From the NCBI GenBank assembly GCA_020064725.1, contig JAGTWJ010000013.1, positions 1 through 64,000 of the forward strand: a DNA stretch of 64,000 nucleotides, read 5' to 3'. The position numbers and the translations under genes are program-made. Below, in pieces: positions 47,916 to 58,364 of the stretch. The notes under the pieces are model-generated. The model did no database searches. It was not told the DNA's origin and saw only the letters and a list, made by a program, of their open reading frames with translations. Numbering within the stretch: position 1 is the first letter of the stretch; every line of letters begins with the position of its first letter. The DNA comes from Drechslerella dactyloides. Its lineage: Eukaryota; Ascomycota; Orbiliomycetes; Orbiliales; Orbiliaceae.

Positions 47916-50466
47916 ATGCTGCGGCCTCGAGCAATTTTCGCGGTAGCCGCGACTATTCTTCTCATCCGTCCCTGCTCCGCGTATCCAGAGCTAGTGGATA
48001 AGATCAAAGCTCGCCAAATCAATGTTGGTTCCTTGAGATCCTCGTACGACTATATTATTGTTGGAGGCGGACAGAGCGGTCTTGTCATTGGGAACAGGCT
48101 GAGCGAAGACTCTTCGAGTGAAGATCCCGAGTTCGAGTAGCTGAGAGCGAGCATACTAATGATTATAAATTATCATAGAAACCGTGTTGATAGTTGAGTA
48201 CGGATATGTCGACAGCAACCCTGGTCAGCTCGAACCCAGCTCGGCGACGAGTTATCCGGCCAGAGATCTTTTCAATGTTACCACCGTCCCACAAACAGCA
48301 ATAGGTGGTAAACGCGTCTCCGTTTATGCCGCTTCAGTGGTCGGCGGTGGCTCCACGGTCAATGGCATGCTCTTTGATAGAGGGGCAGCCGAAGATTATG
48401 ATAACTGGGCTGCCCTTGGGAATCATGGGTGGGACTTTGCGGGTCTGCTACCGTACTTCAGGAAAGTAAGTTTTTGTTGTGACCTCAAGCCCTTGACTCA
48501 GGATAATTGGTATAAGTTTAAATGGAATACGCTGATAAGTTGTCGAACCACGTAGTCCACCAAATTCGGTACACCAGATGCGGCAATTGTTCGAGAATAT
48601 AACATCACATGGGACCCTAATGCGTATGGTAATGGCCCCATTGATGTGACATTTCCCTCCTGGCAATGGCCAACAATTAGTAAGAATGGCCCCGGATTGT
48701 GCTGTTCTCGTCAATGGTACATGTAGTGCTAATAGTGTTCTTAGAGGTGCAATGGAAGGCATGGAACGAAGTTGGGGTTCCGACAATGACAGATGGCGAA
48801 TCTGGGAATGCATTTAATGCTTACTGGGTCCCAAATAATGTGGACAGCCAGTCTCGGAGATCATATGCGAAGAATCGCTATTTTGACCCTGTATCAACTC
48901 GGCAGAACCTCCATCTTTTAACTGGGTATAGGGTCAATGACATCCAATTTTCATCAACCAAACGAGCACAGAGCGTCAGAATCCAGCAGCGAGGAACGGC
49001 AAATGGTGCTCCTACCACCACTATCTCCGCTAATCAGGAGATTGTTCTATGTGCGGGCTGGCTCAACACACCTTTGGTTCTCCAGAGAAGTGGCATCGGC
49101 CCCCAAGATTTGCTGACTCGTGCGGGAATTCCCGTCATGGTCGATCTCCCAGGAGTGGGATCAAACTTGCAAGATCACCCGGCTACACAGATAAGATTCC
49201 AATGTGAGTAACCAATAATAAGTGGTAGAACATCGTATTGAGGACTCCCGTTGGAGCTGTGCGCGTTAACTAATCATGTACCTCTTGAACGATAAGACAC
49301 TAGAGACGTTCAGCCAAATCAAGCTTCTCTGTACTCGAACCAAACATTCCAGGCATGGGCTCAGCAACAATGGCAGCAGTATCGCAAAGGTGAGACATCA
49401 AATCATTAAGATGCGCAGATTTCGTGAGACAAGTCACTAAACTGAAATTTCTAGGGCCTTTATCCATGCTCGTTGGGAATGCACTAGCAACTCTCCCCTT
49501 GCCAACTATGCTTACAACCTATCAATCCCTTATCAGTAGAGTAAACAGTCAAACAGCCTCCCAGTATCTTCCTAATACTTATGGAGCTGCTAATGTTCGA
49601 GGTTTTGAGGCACAAAGGAGAGTACTGATGGCTTCCTATGCTTCCCTTAAGAACGGGGTTGTTGAGATACCGTTTTCTGGCGGTGGGGGGACTTCGCTTG
49701 TCCTTGAGAAACCCCTGAGTAGAGGGACTGTCCTTATGAATCCTTCCGACCGTTTCGCGGATCCAACAGTTGACTATAACACGTCTATTAATCCCATTGA
49801 CAATGAGTTATTTGTCGCTATGATCAAGTTTTACCGAAGATGGATGCAAGCCCCGTCAATGCAACAGCTGGGACCCCAGGAGCAATCTCCTGGTTCATCT
49901 ATAACGTCTGACCAGCAAATTATCAGCTACGCAACGCAGGGGATGATATCCAGTACTGCTCACTCTTGCGGCACTGCAGCTATGATGCCACAAGACCAGG
50001 CTGGTGTCGTCTCACCCGAGCTACTGGTGTATGGCGTTACTGGCCTCAGTGTCGGCGACATTTCGATGATTCCGCTAATTCCGGCGACCCATACCTGCGC
50101 AACTGTCTACGCGATTGCGGAAAAGGTATCCATCAACCTCGATAGCTTATATCCCTAGAATATGGTATTTAGTGTACACTATATTAAGCTTCTCTCATGA
50201 CTTAGGCTGCGGATCTTATCAAAGCTCGTGCGAGTGGTGGCTCAGGCACTACGACAAGCTCCACCCGCACATCAACGACTTCCAGAACTACCACTATCAG
50301 CTCGAGGACAACAACGGTAACGACGCGAACCACTACCTCTTCAGCAGTAGGCCCAGTTCAAACTAGATGGGGGCAGTGTGGTGGTATCGGCTGGACTGGT
50401 TCCTCCAATTGCGTCTCAGGAACAATTTGCACGGTCCTCAATCCTTACTATTCACAATGTTTGTAA
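47916..50466 (+). CDS. GMC oxidoreductase (AA3-type, FAD-dependent) with C-terminal CBM1, seven exons
   Basis: Exons are 47916-48117, 48179-48465, 48556-48679, 48745-49203, 49297-49389, 49455-50125 and 50206-50466; all phases agree and give 698 residues. Features in order are a signal peptide (MLRPRAIFAVAATILLIRP), the FAD-binding YDYIIVGGGQSG (44-55), VLIVEYG, the GMC signature region GGGSTVNGMLFDRG, AGWLNTPLVLQRSGIGP (second GMC signature), and the catalytic region AHSCGTAAMMPQ with ATHTCATVYAIAEK supplying the conserved His pair. A Thr/Ser-rich linker leads to a CBM1 (about 667-698, WGQCGGIGWTGSSNC to YYSQCL). It oxidises an alcohol or sugar and passes electrons to oxygen or a quinone; the exact substrate is unknown. 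No cytochrome domain is present, unlike cellobiose dehydrogenase. The CBM1 would tether it to cellulose. Confidence 0.88.
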
Positions 50467-53375
50467 CTACGATAATAGAGCTTTCGAGGATATCTTGAGC
50501 CTTAAGTTCCCGTACCTGTATACACACATTGCCTTCGAAAACCATTTTCAGTTTGTTACCTTTGGAAATAGATATATAAGATCATCAATTAGTCTGTCCT
50601 TACGCCCGACTGTAAGGAGGGCCTCTCTTAAACCTACTCGATATATCGATAACCTATAAGCACTTACTCATATAAAAACAAGCTCAATTTCAGCAAGGGT
50701 GATGGTCTCGGGGCAGACGCTGAGACTCGCTGTTTGTTCTGCCGTTGCGGGCCACGTTCGTGGCCCTTGGCGCTCTGGCTTCGAGACCAAGAGGGTGAAG
50801 GCGGGCACTTGGTTCAAAGATATATTATTTTAATTCCGATATCCCATAATCAACATCCTTATCTAGGGTGCACTAACTGCAAAGCATCGCATCTCTACAT
50901 CTATGTCTGAACCCAACATACACATCTAAGTATTATCAGTATAAGGACTCACCTAGGTATCCAGCGCAATAGGGTACCTACATTCCTAGGTCAAAAAATA
51001 TTTGGATTGCAATCATTGAGAATGTGATCTCCTCAGCTAGCTTCGCTCAGGCTTGCATCATAGGCGGCAAAACCCAAAGCAGAACATAAAACCGATAAAG
51101 ATATTGATACTTATGACCAAGCTATATATAGTATATAATCCGACTGCAAACATCTAGATAGTTTTGGCTTGCTAACCCTTAGTACCTTTACTTGTTGTTC
51201 GGGTCTCAAGCTGAACAACACATGAAAATACAACAAAATAAGCGGCTGGGTGTATACCCGAAAGGGGAAATCATTGCCGAAGCATCGGCACAGAGTTGAT
51301 GCATAAGGAGAGTTGCCTATCTTGGCGAAACGAGGCCCACTTCAAAAGCTCGAGATTGTCTGCCTGCCGGTCGAGGTTTGTGATTCTCGAATTTGCAGCC
51401 AGATCCAGCGTCTCCTTCCCGAGTTAATCACGATATATCGATAGTTGACTGACAAGTTGGATATCCGGTACTAAGCACAGAATGATGCGAGCATTCTAAG
51501 TCTTATTTACCTAAAAATTTAATTCAAAATCGAAGGAAGCCTAATATTCTGGGCGAGGCAGAACGCCGATTTAGGCTTTAAAACCAGCACAGACTGTAAA
51601 GATAGATAACGCTGGTCTCGTAAACCAGATCGCACAAAGCGCAGGCGCACGTCAGGATAACGCTAACTATGCGGGACTGGAGAAGCCATTACATTTTGAC
51701 TCTTGTAGTATCTCAACAGGGAGCTGCTGCCTTGCATGTGGACATGCACCCATAGTGCACGTAGTCCTACAATCGCATACATTACGCTTCCATTCATTTA
51801 TTCTCGCAGAAATTCACGATACTGTAGCAAAATTCCCCACAATCAGCTCTCTAAAACGCGTATTCCAGCGTTCTCGATCATGTGCTAGTAAGTATTGTCC
51901 GGGGAAATTAACTCGCCGCTTAGTTTTATCGTTTGTGGGAGGCTCCTTCCACCTCAGGGGTAGAAATTTGGGAAGGTGCCCTGAGTCGGCAGAAATCTCA
52001 TTCCACACAGCACATAATCTCAGTGTGGAGCGTCCGATAGAGACAACCAAACTTGGGTCGCGGTTGTCTCGCAGATATCGAGGTCGTAACTTGACCTGGG
52101 GAAACTTTGCGTTTGCTACTAACTATCGTGGATGTTAGTAAACCAAGCAATGGAAATGACCAGGTAAGTGATCTTAGGGTTCCGTGCACGCTGCCATGAT
52201 ATACCGCGTCGACGCCTACTAAGATCATAGATTTAAACCCAAAATCAGAAGCCTGGTCAGCTGCCTGCACAACGCATGTGTGACCGAACCAGTAGAGGCT
52301 CCAATATGCAATATGCGCAGTGATGCGGGGTAACTAGCGTCTATTTCAGGTACCGTACATGTACATGTGCTGGTTTGTGTAGATACCATTAATGTGCATG
52401 TACATGTATAGCAGGAGCTAGATATATTCAGCTTTTCTCTTGGTTCTAAAGTCTTCCCTACAATATGAGAAGTGAGTAGCTTAATAGAGAATTAATTTGC
52501 TCTGATATTATTCGCCTTCCGAATTACATAGCGATACAATAGTCCAGCAACATATACCATTTTTGCTGAAGCATTAAAATCTGTTTCAGACTCATGGTAT
52601 AGTAGTATAGTAACTGACAACAGTAAATTAATGTTGACTCGAAGCTCATTCTATACCCAAATTACTATGTGGCCGACAAGATCTTAACGTGTGCCGATCC
52701 CGTCTTGCAACCTTAGAAATCGGCGAGCGACAAAGAAGGTTTCGATGGGGCCCACACGTCCGGGTCTTTAGAATTACCCCATCATTAGTAACGCATGTAT
52801 GCAGGTTCGAAGTTGGAAAACCAGGTGCATGGCGGACAAACATCACATTAATGTGTTTCATCCATCACCCAACCAAGAAAGAACAGAATTTTGATGCCCA
52901 CAGTAGTCTCGGAGACCAACGTGTGTTGAAATCCAACCTTTAGATGTCAATCAAGCGGCCAGGCTACCATGCCCTGGCTGCAGCGATGCACAAACGACTA
53001 GGCACCTTATCGGGAGGAGTATCTGTCGCCCAGCCCCAGGGCCCCTTTCGCCCGCATGTTTCAACCTGCTGTCCTGGCCAACATTTACCCAAAATCATAC
53101 GCCGAAATCCTTGTCCGTAATATGTTCGTGCTGTTCGCACAACGGGTCTTAATTGAGATCGGACTGCTGGGCGGTCCACGCCGTTTCTCCTGTATGATTG
53201 CGATATATATGAGCCCACCGCGCCTCTCCCTACGTCACAGCAAATTTTCGATTCTTTGTGTTTCCGGTTCTCTTCTGAAAGACATGTGGTGGTCGGGGTG
53301 GGGGACTGATTGCCAAAGTTGACATTTAACAGCTTACGTTCCCACCGCCAGCGCCTGCGTGTGTGAGCTCCCACT
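50467..53375. other. 2.9-kb stretch without a supported gene
   Basis: Open frames overlap on both strands (51755-52138 plus, 51814-52270 minus, 52964-53482 minus) without recognisable domains or splice partners. The stretch includes a block of nested inverted repeats at 50704-50788 (listed separately). It also has a 12-bp inverted repeat TACATGTACATG/CATGTACATGTA around 52355-52409. The right end is the promoter of the rhodopsin-like gene. Confidence 0.45.
50704..50788. repeat. Nested inverted repeats: possible branched RNA or DNA structure
   Basis: Three perfect stems can form: GGTCTCG (50704-50710) with CGAGACC (50782-50788); GGCAGA (50712-50717) with TCTGCC (50738-50743); and GGGCCACG (50749-50756) with CGTGGCCC (50759-50766) around a 2-nt loop. 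It lies 240 bp after the GMC stop codon, so it may be in that gene's 3' UTR or a separate transcript. It does not fit a tRNA, because there is no T arm. Confidence 0.4.
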
Positions 53376-55155
53376 ATGTCGCTAACAAATCCTGATGAGG
53401 TTGTTGTCAATTCGACTGGCCAGACGGCAAGAGATCTTATTGGGCTGAGGGCGCTCTGGAAGATCCTACAAGTCGACAACAATCCCTATCTCTCTGACGA
53501 ATGGCTTCCTCCGGCGGTCCTTGATCCTGCATACACACCGGAGACGCAGGAGGGACTCAGAATCGGGTTGACAATTGTTTTCCTTTTCGGCCTTCTGCTT
53601 ACCGGGTTATCAGTTGGGTTCAAGATTGTCACAACACAAAGGGATCGAATGACGAGGATTTTTTTTCTGGAAGACTGGCTCTTGGTTATAGCACTGGTAA
53701 GCGTAAAGTGGCATTGTGACACTGGTGGCCAGAATTTGAATTCCCCGGCTACGATTACGGTTACTAGGTTCAAAGCAACATTGCTGACATTGTAACGTCT
53801 ATCTCCTAGGCGTCCGGGTACGCGGTTTTAATCGTCTCATTGGTTTCGATCTACAAATATCAAGCAGGCTGGCATATATGGGATGTTCACATCGGAAATG
53901 CTGAACAAACCTTTAAGGTTAGTGGCCTTTTGCCCGGAATTGGGAACGACCTGGTTGCAGCGATAGTTTCTGTAAGACGATATGTACTAATACTGTACAT
54001 CGTCCGCGCCTGCTCTCGACATGCAGCTTACGAGTAAGTACACACCGGCCAAGTGTTCCTCGTGTACCAGGTCTAATGTGGGGCATTACAGTGGTTTTGA
54101 ACCTTCTTTCGATTTGGACATATACAATGACCAGAATATCTCTATTACTCTCAATCCGCCGTCTCTATTCGGGATTTCAAACTAGGATGCAAATAGTTTG
54201 CGACGTTTTGGTCATATTCAAAATTCTATACTGCTTGGGCTCCGTTTCTGCACTTGTTTTTCAGGTCCCTAAACACCCCGGGATACTTTTCGACATATGG
54301 AAATCAACTCAATACAGGGCTAGGCCTATGAAGCCTACGATAGGCATTTGCGCAGCTGGCCTGCTCCTTGACTGCTCAATCCTACTGACCCCGCTGCCTT
54401 TGGTGCCCATGCTGAAGAAGCTACCTCTTAAGCGAAAAGCCCAAATTTCGTTGATATTTCTCTTCGGATTCCTGTAGGAAGATCTCGATATATTCGGGTT
54501 ATACATTTGACCAAAGTCACTAACGGGTATGCCTACAGGACGATTACCGCTTCCGCTGCACGACTATGGCAGATTGTCAGTCTACGAGAAGTCATCGTGT
54601 CCGACCAAACTTGTAAGCGAATCCGTCTTGAGACCAATTATCATATATCTATATACGCTTGAGCAGCTATACTAATAACAGAATGAACAATACTTAATAG
54701 ACTATATACCGATATTAGAGCTTGTCAATTACTTCGAGGTTATTCTCGCGATCATTACGAGTTGCCTTCCTTCCGCCAAATTTTTCTTCCGTTGGGCGTA
54801 CAGGAAAAAGGAGTTCCCGATGCATTTCAGGGATGAGCGGCCTGCCGAAACAAGCAGGCAGGGTTTCTTCGCAGACGGTTCCTCGCAACTTTCAGATACT
54901 TGGAACTCGAGGCTCGACTGGCAGTCAGTGTATACCGTTAAGGTGGATCTAGAAATAGTTGCTACTTCACCTCACCCTGTGCACACAAACGCAGGCCAAG
55001 TGCAGATTCGACCAGCATCAACAGTAACAAACAGTCTTACTATTCTTGAAGAGTGCGAAGATGACGACGACAATTTTTACGACCATTTACAACCTAGCGA
55101 GGCATTCTTCCCGTCTGCAACAGGGTTAGCTCCTCGCCCGGCGCGAGGTCCGTGA
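53376..55155 (+). CDS. Fungal rhodopsin-like (Pth11/SAT4-type) seven-helix membrane protein
   Basis: Exon 1 is 53376-53696, exon 2 starts at 53810, a long exon runs 54071-54473, then 54539-54612 and 54701-55155. The join between exon 2 (end 53917 or later) and 54071 is unresolved by frame. Helices visible are LRIGLTIVFLFGLLLTGLSVG, LVIALASGYAVLIVSLVSIY, ITVVLNLLSIWTYTMTRISL (the TM3 region with RISLLLSIRRLY), LVIFKILYCLGSVSALVF, GICAAGLLLDCSILLTPLPL, AQISLIFLFGFLTITASAAR and YFEVILAIITSCLPSAKFFF. WHIWDV after helix 2 and the ITSCLPS end of helix 7 are typical of the fungal rhodopsin-like domain family. The C-terminal 110 residues are cytosolic, Ser/Asp-rich. The role is unknown; relatives are surface sensors or receptors. 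Confidence 0.75.
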
Positions 55156-55180
55156 TGCTGGCATGGTGTTGTTTTGACGA

Positions 55181-55188
55181 TGACGTCA
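55181..55188. promoter_or_regulatory. TGACGTCA (CRE/ATF-type bZIP site)
   Basis: A perfect 8-bp palindrome just after the rhodopsin-like gene. One of four in 6 kb. Confidence 0.4.
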
Positions 55189-55788
55189 CGCTACATACCT
55201 TTGGGTAACACTTTGTGTCCATTTGCATTCTGAGCAATCTCGTATGCGCTGGGACTAAAGTTCGGTCTGGTCTGCGGGCGTCTAAGTATCGGCGTTTTTG
55301 GTATAGGTTTGCCCCATTTGATATTTCCACTGGGAGAAGACAGTATTGAGTGGCCAACGATGGACCAGATCCTCCGCGTACCCCGGTAGGTACGTACGTA
55401 AAGAGCTGGCAGCAGGTTTTTGATGGCCTTCTGTTCGAAATACATTATCAGAATCGTATCATTCTCGTCATTGATATATACCATATTCAAGTATACTTTG
55501 TATGCATTCTTGCAGGCTCCAATCGAACAAGTTTCCTCCCGGCTACATATTAGCCTTCCAAATTTTCCCATCGCGAGGATCTGTTAACTCTGCCCCTTCG
55601 TCCTTTATTTCACGCATTTTCGTGCGTATTTCGCCAGCCCTAATAGAAAACCGATATCGGGATCGATATATCCAGTCTCCCCAGCCTCTCTAAGCAAATC
55701 CTCGTCAGATCCTCGAACGCCTTGACAATTCGAGCATACAGACGCACGAACTTCGAATTTGACCAGGTGCAAGTTACAACGCAACATC

Positions 55789-56112
55789 ATGTCCATGCCG
55801 ACGAGAGACCTCGATGCGCACGAGTGGTCCAAAGCAGTCATCGCTGAATTGGAGCATCTAAGGGTCACCACTCCAGCGGCACCAGGACTACGACCATCTA
55901 CGACGCCAGCCCTCGGTCGCAACCTGGTGCCTTCGTACCCGTCTCGACGGACCAACGACCCTATGGAGCCAGCCCCATTCTCCGACCAACAGAATTACAC
56001 GGATGTCTCTGGAGCATCAGGTCATACGGATATAAGCCAGCGGCCTCCAGTAGAAACGACTAAGTCGACAGCTACAATCGATCTTGTGAAGAAAATCCCA
56101 GGAGGGTGGTGA
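55789..56112 (+). CDS. Hypothetical small hydrophilic protein
   Basis: An open frame of 107 residues from Met 55789 (context CATCATGTC) reading MSMPTRDLDAHEWSKAVIAE, then a Pro/Thr-rich disordered stretch, ending TIDLVKKIPGGW. There is no signal peptide or domain. It could equally be the last exon of a longer decayed gene, such as a second membrane protein, because such tails are usual there; no upstream exon could be joined. Low confidence. Confidence 0.3.
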   Translation: MSMPTRDLDAHEWSKAVIAELEHLRVTTPAAPGLRPSTTPALGRNLVPSYPSRRTNDPMEPAPFSDQQNYTDVSGASGHTDISQRPPVETTKSTATIDLVKKIPGGW

Positions 56113-56130
56113 TGCTAAACTCTATCCCTG

Positions 56131-56138
56131 TGACGTCA
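56131..56138. promoter_or_regulatory. TGACGTCA (CRE/ATF-type bZIP site)
   Basis: A perfect palindrome between the small hypothetical frame and the hydrolase 3' end. Confidence 0.35.
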
Positions 56139-56466
56139 TATATGAGGCACGCACATATGAAGGTAGCCACAATATGTTTTTTAGGGCCTTCTGTAGTGCA
56201 CTCTTCATGTACGGCATGGCCTATTTTTTGCCATGTAAATACCATAACTGTCGATAGCAGTCAACTCGCTTACGGGTAGTCGAGAAAGAGGAATGAGAGA
56301 CGGTTATTACTGAGGATTGTGAAGAATATATACTATTCTCTCTATAGTTATGGCAAGACCAAATTCTACCTTTCTATACAGCTATTGCGATAGAGCACCA
56401 GAGACGTGTAGGACTAAGCAGAAGGAATGCATACAGTAGGCATCCATGAGGGCTCTGCCTTATTTA

Positions 56467-57588
56467 TCACATCAAATAACTCCTTAGGCCTTCAGATGCA
56501 TCCTTGTAGACCTCCTCAATCCTGTCCGGGGTCCAGAGGGGATTTGGGAACTTGTCCCAGGCGTGGAACACCTTCTCGACCATATGAAATTTCACATCTT
56601 TCCCTAGTTCGTCTCTCAATCTCGCCGCAAAGAGCTCGCCTTCTTTCTGTAATATGTCGTATTGGCAAGTGTATATTATAATTCTGGACGGTAAAGCAGC
56701 CATCAAGAGTTCTGCTGGCGCGACTGCCGGCGAAAGAAGCGGATGAGCAGACTCGTAAGCATTTAGATGAGAGTTGTAGATATAGCCGGTATCGAACATG
56801 GTTGTCATGCTTCCCGGCATGGAAACTTCGGGATGTGGATTGGTGGATCTTCGTTGCTCACGAGTTTGGGTAAAGTCAACAGACGGATACCATGAGACAA
56901 GAGCCTTTATCGTGAAATCAGGCAGTGTATAACCAAGTGGAAGTCTTGATATCGGAACCCCATATTCATCTACTTCGGCCTCCAGGGCTTCTGGAGCTAT
57001 CTCGGATTGCGATGAATCGGTCTCTGTTGCCAACGCCACATCGCCGTTCCTTGCCAGCGCCCTTTGTCGTCGTCTAAGCTGTTCCAGGAGGATGGGCGCC
57101 GTGAATGTCAGATTCCCACCGGACGAGAAGCCACTCAGGACGATTCTGTCTTTATCTAGGCATAACTCTGAAGCGTTGTCGACAAGGTAGAGAATGGCAT
57201 CAGCACTATCTTGCACGGCTGTTGGAAATGCATTTTCGGGTGCGAGTCGATACTCGACGCTGACGACCACTGCCTGGAGCTGATGCATAATATCCCTCGC
57301 CCACCGGGCATCGTCCGTGCCCGTACCAATGGACATCCCACCGCCGTGGAAATTCACGAACACGGGGTACCGACTATCTGGCGTCCGGGCGGCATACGAC
57401 TTTGGAACGTAGAAAATCAGCTTGAATGTGCCCTTTTTTGGCGATATTGTAGCTGGTATTTCGACGTAAAAGGAGGGCTCTGGAGGCCAAGGTCCCGCCC
57501 AGGTGCCCAGATACATACCGAAACCCATGGCGGCTTGCAGACTGGATTTTTGGGCCTGGAGAAACCACGAAGGCTGTTTTGGAGGCAT
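56467..57588 (-). CDS. Alpha/beta hydrolase (hormone-sensitive-lipase type esterase)
   Basis: An intronless 373-residue frame, a usual length for the family. The oxyanion-hole motif HGGG is at 81-84 (FVNFHGGGMSIG). The nucleophile elbow GFSSG is at 153-157, with Ser155 catalytic. The acid is Asp311 (TCQYDIL) and the His is His342 (KVFHAWD). VEYRLAPENAFPTAVQD (111-127) is the conserved stretch after the second strand. There is no signal peptide, so it is intracellular. The insert at about 175-210 between the elbow and the next strand is acidic and probably a flexible lid. It hydrolyses an ester or acetyl group; the substrate is unknown. It stands next to the P450 gene, and its upstream region holds a TGACGTCA site at 57764. 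Confidence 0.9.
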   Translation of the reverse strand: MPPKQPSWFLQAQKSSLQAAMGFGMYLGTWAGPWPPEPSFYVEIPATISPKKGTFKLIFYVPKSYAARTPDSRYPVFVNFHGGGMSIGTGTDDARWARDIMHQLQAVVVSVEYRLAPENAFPTAVQDSADAILYLVDNASELCLDKDRIVLSGFSSGGNLTFTAPILLEQLRRRQRALARNGDVALATETDSSQSEIAPEALEAEVDEYGVPISRLPLGYTLPDFTIKALVSWYPSVDFTQTREQRRSTNPHPEVSMPGSMTTMFDTGYIYNSHLNAYESAHPLLSPAVAPAELLMAALPSRIIIYTCQYDILQKEGELFAARLRDELGKDVKFHMVEKVFHAWDKFPNPLWTPDRIEEVYKDASEGLRSYLM

Positions 57589-57763
57589 GTTTTGTGCGAA
57601 ATTAGTAGCGATCGATGGAACTTTGAGAGTGCGAGATAGTGATAGTCGGACTACTGCGTCTGGCTCCTGGTCTTGTGAGCTAGGAGGAAGGTGTGCTGAC
57701 GAAGAGAGCGAACGAAGGTGGCGGGATGGCGCAACAGCTGACTCAGCGGCTTGAGATTCCGCA

Positions 57764-57771
57764 TGACGTCA
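57764..57771. promoter_or_regulatory. TGACGTCA upstream of the hydrolase gene
   Basis: A perfect CRE palindrome 176 bp upstream of the hydrolase start codon, with an AP-1-like GAGTCA about 25 bp further upstream. This is the best placed of the four sites to be a promoter element. Confidence 0.45.
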
Positions 57772-57950
57772 TTAAACATGCGCTAATCCGCTGAGTCATC
57801 ATTCTCGATCTCATCATCTCGGATCATCGATCATCCCTAGCCGTGCAATGCGCGATGAATAAATATATAAGTATCAAACAACATAGAATAGCGCCACGGC
57901 GATCAAGGCTATTCAGTCTATTCGTATCGGTAAAAAGTACCTAAGTGTGC

Positions 57951-57978
57951 AAGTACTTATGTAAGTACTTAAGTACTT
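57951..57978. repeat. Three AAGTACTT palindromes
   Basis: Copies at 57951-57958, 57963-57970 and 57971-57978, the last two directly adjoining. They could be a cluster of palindromic protein sites or a simple repeat. Confidence 0.5.
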
Positions 57979-58364
57979 GTACCCACTTGAAATCTTAAAT
58001 ATTACTTATTCTTCAGATTAAGTTCAGTGGCTATAGATATAGGTAAGCTACTTAGTTTATGGATTTGTATCTTGTCCATAGAGCTAGATGTTATGGCAGG
58101 GCCTAGGGTAGCATCCACCGACAATTATAATTATACGCTATAGCAAAAAGGATTTTGAGAGGATTTTCGCGCTCTCGACTACTGATACTCAAGAAAGATA
58201 GGCTAGTTCAGCAGATTTCACCTTCATGTTAACGATATCCGTTGCTATTGTCGTAGAGACAAAATATTTCTCCCATTTTTATTCGGCCACGAAATGGCTC
58301 GCAGAGCTTGGACAGGACTGAGCCGCAACAATATGATATATTGAAGGCTACCTAAACTCAAACT

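Larger units (their letters stand above)
57589..58364. other. Intergenic region with a bZIP site and AAGTACTT palindromes
   Basis: This is the promoter region of the minus-strand hydrolase. It contains TGACGTCA at 57764, a TGACTCA-like sequence nearby (GCTGAGTCATC, about 57790) and three AAGTACTT palindromes at 57951-57978. No gene. Confidence 0.5.

Noticed and set aside
50704..50788. Possible tRNA because of the 7-bp enclosing stem and 85-nt length
   Set aside because: No T-loop consensus, no plausible anticodon arm and no D-arm at the required spacing.
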